Shown: in pieces, positions 41,779-47,870 of the stretch
How the letters are laid out: each line of letters begins with the position of its first letter
How positions within the stretch are numbered: the stretch's first letter is position 1
Origin: Triangularia verruculosa
Lineage: Eukaryota > Ascomycota > Sordariomycetes > Sordariales > Podosporaceae
Reading direction: 5' to 3'
NCBI GenBank assembly: GCA_033296885.1
Contig: MU864058.1
Span: forward strand, 1-47,870
DNA length: 47,870 nt
Notes under the pieces: generated by a model
The model's database searches: none
What the model was told of the DNA's origin: nothing
What the model saw: only the letters and a program-made list of their open reading frames with translations
Position numbers and translations under genes: made by a program

Positions 41779-41898
41779 ACATACGACCATAGACAGCAGA
41801 AAGCTCGGGATCCCGTCCGCTCTCCCCTAGATAAGCTGCTGATCGCCAGACTAGTACTCAGGTGGGTGACCACTGGGGAATCCCTGGTGTTGTATGTT
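41779..41898 (+). rRNA. Stand-alone 5S rRNA gene
   Basis: A 120-nt sequence starting ACATACGACCATAG and ending GTTGTATGT, the two ends pairing to close helix I. Helix II (ACAGCAG with CTGCTG), the conserved loop GGATCCCGTCCGCTC and the 3' block GGTGGGTGACCACTGGGG are all present. A T-rich Pol III terminator follows. Individually dispersed 5S genes are normal in Sordariomycetes. Helix II differs from the common form but keeps pairing, so the copy looks functional. Confidence 0.9.
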
Positions 41899-42458
41899 TT
41901 TGTTTTTTTCACCCTTTTTCTTTGGGATTTACTCCATTGGCGCCCTGAGATTCTAAATAAGCAAACTCCCTCTCCCCCCTATTCTCTATAAGCACCCTCA
42001 TAGATAACTGTGACAATTTGTTAGGGTTATAGCTGTAAGGGGAAGTCCCCTTCCGGGAGCAGCCACCTAATTTACTCGCGCTTAACTGACTACCTAATTG
42101 ACCACTACCTCAAACTGCCACTTCAAACTTAGGTACTAATTGAAGCCTTACCGTCAAAGAGTACCTATCGATGCCATCGGGCCGGGCAAGAGGGGGTGCA
42201 TCTCTACCCTTAAAGAGGTGCAGCTGTAACCCAAACCAATTATCAAGGTTATGTTCGGGAAGTGACAGTGATCCCGTCAGTGTAAGGGTGCCCAGCGCCC
42301 TGAAGCCCCTTTCTTCCTGGCAGTGTTATGGGCAGTGTAACCATGATAACTGGTTCAGAGATGAAGAGCGGTGCGGTACGCTTTTTCGCCCCGGCTGTGC
42401 AACACCCTACCAAGCCCCCATTGGTTGCGCTGAAGCGGGGATCGGCTATTCATTCCTC

Positions 42459-42893
42459 TGTGGTTTGAAAACGAAACGTCAAAAGGCCCGTGCTGGCTTT
42501 TTTTTTCTCTCTTTTAGAATAAAGATCAATTAACCGTTAAGAAAAAGAAGACTACCTTTTAAATATTAGCTAAATTGATATTAAAAATGACTAAAATAAA
42601 GCTTAAAAGACGAAGATTTCAAATATCACCTTAGATTTTAAATTGAGTTATTCTAAAAGTAAACATCTTCAATTAAAAAGTAAATCGTTCGACGACGCAT
42701 TCGACGAAGAATAGCTCGAATATCGCTCGAGAGAGGTTACATATAGATAACACGGAAGGCTGCCAGAATTCCGCCAAAATTCCGCCAAAATTACACCAAA
42801 ATGGCACTAAAATGGCACCAAAATGGTTTAAATTTATGCAGAAGATAAAAAAAGCCAGCACGGGCCTTTTGACGTTTCGTTTTCAAACCACAG
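42459..42893. mobile_element. MITE with perfect 47-bp terminal inverted repeats
   Basis: Left arm 42459-42505 (CTGTGGTTTGAAAACGAAAC...) is the exact reverse complement of right arm 42847-42893, 47 of 47 bases. The total length is 435 bp. The interior is A/T-rich, has no coding potential, and carries a degenerate 11-bp tandem run (aattccgccaa/aatggcaccaa type) at about 42770-42830. Flanking bases show no obvious target-site duplication. The perfect arms indicate a young insertion, or that the arms are maintained by pairing. Confidence 0.85.
42770..42830. repeat. 11-bp tandem repeat inside the MITE
   Basis: Five to six units: aattccgccaa twice, aattacaccaa, aatggcactaa, aatggcaccaa, then aatggttt. 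The units diverge by single bases. Confidence 0.75.
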
Positions 42894-43159
42894 CTGTCTG
42901 CAACCTGGGTCGCGCAACAGTTGGATGCTGCTGCCTGCACCTTTCTTCGTCCCTTAAAGCTACCAATCCGTCGTCAGCACACCGCCTTCTTCATGCTCCT
43001 CCCTCGATTTCCCTAAGTTGGCGGGACGCCTCTGGCGAATAGGCATCATCCACATTTGTTACCATACCTACTTCTCTGAACGCAGCAGGCCTGTGTGCGG
43101 AGACCTCAAGTAACCACCGTCTTTAATCCCAGCAAGTCAATTTGGCCTCTTTCCATGCC

Positions 43160-45291
43160 ATGGCGGAAATCGTTGGTTTGGTCGCGAGCGTCATCACCCT
43201 TGCGGACTTGGCCGGCCGCATCGCCACCAGCGCCGTGGCTCTAAAACGGCTGTGGGATGAGGTGAAAGAAGTGCCGGAGAGCATCGGTATCTTGATGGGC
43301 TAGTTAGAGCTGGTCCATCTTTTCCTAACAGAGATGGATGTCGAAGTGGCCAAGACACGGGATACCATTGGGAATGTCGGCGCGCCAGCCTTCAGCCTGC
43401 AGTACTGCCGTCGAGCTGTGGCAGATCTCGAGAGCCTGGTTGACGACCTGCGCCAACAGATCTCCTCAACACAGACGCTAAAGAGACGCATCGGCAAGGT
43501 CAGAGTATCTCTCAAGAAGGGCCTGATGAGCAGTTACCAGCAACGGTTGCAGTCCGTGCTTAGCCTACTGTCATTGTCGCAGCAGAGCTACCTAATGTGC
43601 GTGGCCCCCGAACCTGGTCGACTGCTGGATACCTAACCACTGAATACAAGCAGTGCTCTAACACGGTTTCAATCGTCCATGATTGTCTCAGAATTTGGAA
43701 CTTTCAGAGAAATGCAACGCCGAGAAAAAGAGCCGGATGCGCCAGAAACCCGGCAGCAGGATTCCGCATCGTCAGACCAGCCTAATGTTTGCGCTCAAGC
43801 AAACACCTGGCTCAACCTGCAGGAGCTGCCTTGGAAAAGCACCAATTATCTATGGAGCTTTGCCTTCCAAACCAAGGACGCGCTCCATGAAGATCTATCG
43901 AACGAACATGCTACTCCCCGAGGTTAGTTTATTTGTTTGCGACTGAGGGAATACACACCATGCTAAGACAATGAACCTAGTCTACCAGGCTCGCCTGCAG
44001 CTCCCTTGGTGGCTTGTGAAAAAAGTTTGGGATTTGCAAGCATACAAAGCTTGCGATGGATGGAGAATTCTGCTGAGGTCTTGGAATGTTCGTTCGGGTG
44101 GGACTAAAGCCTTCTGTTAGGCCTTGTTAGGATCAACTGCCGATCTGCTTGCGGAGTTGAGTCAGAAGAGGGCATCTATATACGACCGGGACCCAGGCGG
44201 CTGGACCTTGCTTCATGTCAGTTCATTCGCCTTGATATATATGCTCATTATGGAAAGATCGAAGCATCCGTTGACCAAATTCACAGTACGCTGCCTTGAC
44301 AGGCCAGCTCGGCATCTTTCAGAGCTTGATGAAAATGGGTCTCCGTGTCGATGAGATTGACGAAACCGGAGCTTCACCGCTATACAATATGTGCAGCTTT
44401 ACGGACCACCCTCAAACTGTTTTGGACATATACCGGTTTCTTCTTCAAGAAGGCGCACTTGATAACGCGGTTGACACTCTCTTTCTTCCTGGCTATAGGA
44501 ATACAAAGAAAAGCAGTTTACATCGATACCTCTGGAAAACGCCATACTTGTTTAATCTCATCGCCAACGAAGCAGTTCTGGGCTCCTACCAATTGTCGAC
44601 TTCTTGGTTTCAGGGCGTGAACTGGGCGTACGTCGACCCGCACGTTTTGCTAGGAATTCTTCGAGAGAAATTCGTTTCTCCGGCCGCCTTCCGAGCGCAG
44701 GTCCCTAAATCCCTTCAAAGTTCTTTACACAGCTTTGCCTACTGGTACTTCGTGAAAGCGGTGGCTGCACTTAATAGTTCAAGCGTCGACACTGGTCCAC
44801 GCAAAGATTTCGACGATTGGCGTTCTCTTGCTCGTTGGATTTTTTCTGAAGCGCACGACCAGGATTTGAGCAGAACGGGAGATAAGGCGTGAGGATATAC
44901 GACCCCTTTACTTTTCGGCCTGATCACGTGCAATTGGAGGGAGCGGCAGTCACCGCGGCGTGCTCGTTGTAAATTCGTTAGGGCCGTCAAATTGTGGCTT
45001 GAGGACCTAGTTGTCTCCGGTACGGATCTGGTCAGCTACGGTAGCTACGAAATAACCTCCCATAGGGGAGCAGAGTGGCTGCGGGAGTGGCGATGGGGTT
45101 ATCTGAACTCAGGAAGAGCCGTTTTCGACTCGACGGGTCCAAAGCTGGAATCATTTTCCTTCGGCCAGCGGCCGGAAGACTGCGTCTTTGCATGGGATCT
45201 CGGCGTGGAAGAATTCGCTGGAGATTTCTGGCAAATGACCGACGACTCACCCCCCAACATCCCCGGAGCCTGGGTGGATGAAGAAGCTTGA
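43160..45291 (+). pseudogene. NLR/ankyrin-type protein pseudogene, three in-frame stops
   Basis: Four exons (43160-43596, 43654-43922, 43981-44216, 44287-45291) with introns of 57, 58 and 70 nt keep one frame over 649 codons including the final stop. Three internal nonsense codons interrupt it: TAG at 43301, TAG at 44118, TGA at 44890. The N-terminus (MAEIVGLVASVITLADLA) is the helical fungal NLR/STAND-type domain. The middle has the block VWDLQAYKACDGWRILLRSW of a fungal ankyrin-associated family. After the third intron an ankyrin-like unit reads GGWTLLHYAALTGQLGIF. The end has WREW-type Trp residues and closes with PGAWVDEEA. No frameshift is seen, so inactivation is by point mutation only. 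The first 47 codons could still be translated alone. Confidence 0.8.
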
Positions 45292-46345
45292 CCTTCGTGG
45301 GACATATGATCCACAAGGTGTAGGGCACTTGAACCGAAGCTGAACCAGGGTTTATCGGGTGACCACTGGGAAATTCCTGGTGTTGTATGTTTTTGCTCTT
45401 TTTAACCCTATTTCTTGTGACAACACACTTTTCCTGAACAGGGGGATATTTCTTCGTTACCAGGCAATCAACGGACCATTATGAGACACCTCAAACATGA
45501 CCTCCGGGACCGAGCCGTAGAGCAATCCTCACCGCGGCTCTTTAAATGGTAAAGCACAAGCTTGTTGCACTCTCTGACCTGAAACTCTGCCACTCGCAGG
45601 CACGAGGACTGACTACAACGGCAACACCCGCATTCCTATGTTGCCGGCCTGTGTGCGTGCAGACTTCTCTGACTACCTAAGTACCTAGGTAGCCAAGCAC
45701 CTAAAGAAAGCCTCCTAGTAACGCCACATTTCTATCTAGCTCATGGAACCTATCCCTGACATCCGTATTCATCCTCCAGCTCTCACGGGCCATTGCGAGA
45801 ATATTATTAACACCTAATCGCCAAGCAGTCAAATTACCTCAAAATATGACTTCCATTGTATCACAAAGCTTCTCGAGCTCCGATTCATGCCGGTACGACG
45901 CTATTCCGTCTCCCGGACTTCACTCTGTCCCGCCCGGCTTCATGTAGGTTCTCAACATCTCCACCCCCCAGTTCTGAAGATAGGGGTCTTTCCCTATGAA
46001 GACACATGTGAAATCCAGTCATTTCCTACTCACTGGATGCAGTGCCCGTGGTCCAAGTAAGATCCGTTGCCTGTCGGAACTTATCATGCCGCACTCACCA
46101 AAACCCGCAGCTTTATAATCCGAGTCTCACCTTTTTGCTCTCAAACTTGCTCATACTTGCTTTTGTAGCACTTCGGTTCTCTGCGTCCAATGTGATGGCG
46201 ACCCTCATGAACGCCATTAGCGAAGATAAATACTTCAAGAAATGCCGATTCTGTTGCTCGAAATATTCAAGAAGATCATGACTCCGGCATCTAACCAAGA
46301 CACTCAAACAATCAGCAAGATAATCATCTCTTGATTCCTATCACA
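45292..46345. other. Intergenic with 5S-derived fragment
   Basis: Contains the 5S 3'-end fragment at 45357-45419 and several ACCTAGGTA motifs (near 45680). No gene is seen. The last ~100 bp lead to the HD-domain gene. Confidence 0.4.
45357..45419 (+). pseudogene. Truncated 5S rRNA 3' end with flank
   Basis: About 40 nt (GGGTGACCACTGGGAAATTCCTGGTGTTGTATGT, with a few changes) match the 3' end of the 5S gene at 41779-41898. The match continues about 25 bp into the T-rich and ACCCTATTTCTT-like 3' flank. The 5' two-thirds of the gene is missing. Confidence 0.8.
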
Positions 46346-47221
46346 ATGCGCGTCCCAACTCCCATCTCCCCCTTCCTCCTCCTCCTCCTCACTACAACGT
46401 TCTTTTCCACCTTCACAACCGCAACACCACGTCCCTCCCCTTCCCTCCCCCATCGCACCCTAGCCGGCATATCCGTAATCGACACCCCCATGGTCCGCGA
46501 CGCCCAAGCCTACGCCCGACTCCACTGCTCCCCCAGCACCTACAACCACATCATGCGCTCCTGGCTCTTCGGCGTCCTCCACCTCTCCCACGACCCCGCC
46601 CTCGCATCCAAAGTCGACCTAGAAGTCCACGCCCTCGGCCTAATGCTCCACGACCTGGCCAACAACCAGTCTCTTTCTGCACCTTTCATAACCATGGACC
46701 GCCGATTCGAAGTTGACTCTGCCTTCGCAGCAGCAGATTTCATCCGTTCCCATCCGGACGGGAAGAAGTGGCCTGATTATCGGGTTCAGAGAGTGTGGGA
46801 TGGGATCGCGCTGCATGCGGAGCCAAAGTTGGCATTGTATAAGGAGCCGGATGTGTTTGCGATATACTGGGGGAACGAACTGGAGTTTTCGTGGGACAGG
46901 CCGGGTGGGGAGCAGAAGGGGGTGACGAAGGAGGAGCGGGAGAGGGTGTTGAGGGAGTTTCCGAGGCCGACGGAGGGAGGAGGAGGAGGCACGTTGGCGT
47001 TTATTGCGTGGTGGTGTAGGTATAAGCCGGAGAGCACTTATAGTGAGTCACATTTTTCTTTTCTTCTTGCTATGTAGATCGAGCGGTGCTAACTTGCATT
47101 AGATACTTGGATGCAGCCATTTGGGGAGTTGCTGGTTCCGGGTTATTCGGCGGTGGGGCATCGACTTATTGATCGGAGTTTGGCTGCTGTTGGGCTGAAT
47201 ATGAGTGATATTCTCAAGTGA
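46346..47221 (+). CDS. Secreted HD-domain hydrolase-like protein
   Basis: Two exons (46346-47042, 47103-47221) with a 60-nt intron (GTGAGT, GCTAAC, CATTAG) encode 271 residues. A signal peptide (LLLLLTTTFFSTF, residues 11-23; cleavage near 26-30) precedes an HD-superfamily domain of the cyanamide-hydratase/urea-hydrolyase-like group. Visible are His68 and Arg71 in NHIMRSWLFG, the HD pair at His102-Asp103 (LMLHDLA), and downstream FEVDSA (121-126) with WDGIALH (151-157). The C-terminus lies on the second exon. Predicted secretion is unusual for this family. The substrate is unknown; hydration of a nitrile-like compound or phosphohydrolase activity are family options. Confidence 0.86.
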
Positions 47222-47870
47222 TATGTCAAGCTGGATACGGTATACCTGTTTGGGCTCCTTAGGCGACGAGGTCTTAATAACATTTTGGCGATAGCCCGTG
47301 AGAGATGGAGGATGGAGACCGACATTAAAGATAAGTTTAATGGGTTGGCTGAGATAGAAAGGTAGTGTCACCAGGTAGGAGGCCTTTCCTAGGTACCTAC
47401 CTAGGTAGTCGGTCTTTAAAAAGATTTCTATTTCGTCTAAATATAATTAGTCTAAAATTAGGTTCGCTTTATTTTCGGCTTACTTTCGGCTTACCTTAAG
47501 TTTATTACTACTTACTTTACGTTCGTTATTCTTTAAATATAATGATTTTATACGATAGTTTTATAATTTAAATTTAAAGCCTCCCTTTCGAAAATAAGTC
47601 CGGATAGGGAAGGTTTTATTTTCAACCTTTAAATAACTCCTCCATTAAAACGGGGATTAAAAAATAAGCTCGTTAATATATTTACTTTCCGTTTTAAGAG
47701 ACTTTAGGTTATAATAATTATTTTAATATTGTTTGCTGCGTTGCCCTATAGGTCTGTAATACAGAGCCTACAGGAGAGCTACAGCGAACTATGCGCTTGT
47801 AGCAGTGCGTAGCGGAAGCAGAAGAAAGAGGTACGACAGCAGTGCTGAAGGAAGCAAGACCACTGTTATT
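47222..47870. repeat. AT-rich RIP-like tract and repeat edge
   Basis: A cctaggtacctacctaggta palindromic run at 47388 is followed at 47410-47730 by an A/T-rich, TTTA/TAAT-dominated tract without coding potential, like the left edge of the window. From about 47731 GC content rises abruptly (gtttgctgcgttgccctata). This looks like the border of a different, less mutated repeat that continues beyond the window. Confidence 0.65.

Larger units (their letters stand above)
41899..43159. other. Intergenic with MITE
   Basis: Holds the 5S terminator tail, then no gene until 43160. The main object is the inverted-repeat element at 42459-42893. Confidence 0.5.

Noticed and set aside
42171..42533. 120-codon plus-strand frame with many Cys
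   Set aside because: Runs into the left arm of the MITE and ends inside it. No signal peptide or domain; probably chance.
44124..44354. Short plus-strand frame reading through the ankyrin region
   Set aside because: It crosses the 44217-44286 intron unspliced. Splicing restores an ankyrin-like match in the pseudogene frame.
1..47870. CRISPR arrays, bacterial operons or riboswitches
   Set aside because: Genes have spliceosomal introns and the repeats are RIP-like or tRNA/5S-derived. No spaced palindromic repeat array or bacterial-type signals are present.

Overview
The window is nuclear DNA of a filamentous ascomycete (Pezizomycotina), most likely a sordariomycete. The genes have short introns (51-97 nt) with GT-AG borders and CTAAC/CTGAC-type branch points. 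There is a stand-alone 5S rRNA gene, and a tRNA-Leu(CAA)-like sequence with an intron after position 37. AT-rich tracts and a C-to-T/G-to-A decayed repeat copy look like repeat-induced point mutation (RIP). The recognisable genes (Ste2-type pheromone receptor, HET protein, IDO/BNA2, fungal rhodopsin-domain membrane protein) fit this. Genus and species cannot be named from the sequence alone.

Layout. 1-7.3 kb is a decayed, repeat-rich block: an AT-rich RIP tract, fragments of coding sequence (one resembling the end of a fungal STAND/NLR N-terminal domain), a duplicated repeat with one RIP-like copy, and a 21-bp minisatellite. 7.3-29.4 kb is an ordinary gene-bearing arm: rhodopsin-domain membrane protein (-), NmrA-like oxidoreductase (-), a cysteine-rich secreted protein with a crystallin-like pattern (-), a Lys/Ser-rich small ORF (-), BNA2 (-), VPS23 (+), a 1046-residue low-complexity protein (-), a multi-pass membrane protein (-), a Nit2-type nitrilase (-) and the pheromone receptor PRE-2/Ste2 (+). 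29.4-47.9 kb is accessory in character: two decayed tRNA-Leu(CAA) copies flank a 741-aa protein with an N-terminal Gly-rich hydrophobic domain and a C-terminal DM9/DUF3421 pair. Then come a bHLH factor, a UvrD-like helicase fused to a PD-(D/E)XK nuclease, a HET-domain protein, a 5S rRNA gene, a perfect-TIR MITE, an NLR/ankyrin-type pseudogene with three nonsense codons, a secreted HD-domain protein, and another RIP tract.

How the genes relate. There are no operons, and the left arm is a collection of housekeeping and signalling genes (kynurenine/NAD synthesis, ESCRT-I sorting, mating). The right arm groups families used in fungal self/non-self recognition (HET, NLR-like N-termini, ankyrin-type C-terminus) with a DM9 protein and a helicase-nuclease, next to tRNA and 5S loci with duplicated remnants. 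That pattern suggests a rapidly evolving recognition or defence neighbourhood. This last statement is inference from domain content and location only. Gene models were spliced by hand; no database or RNA evidence was available.
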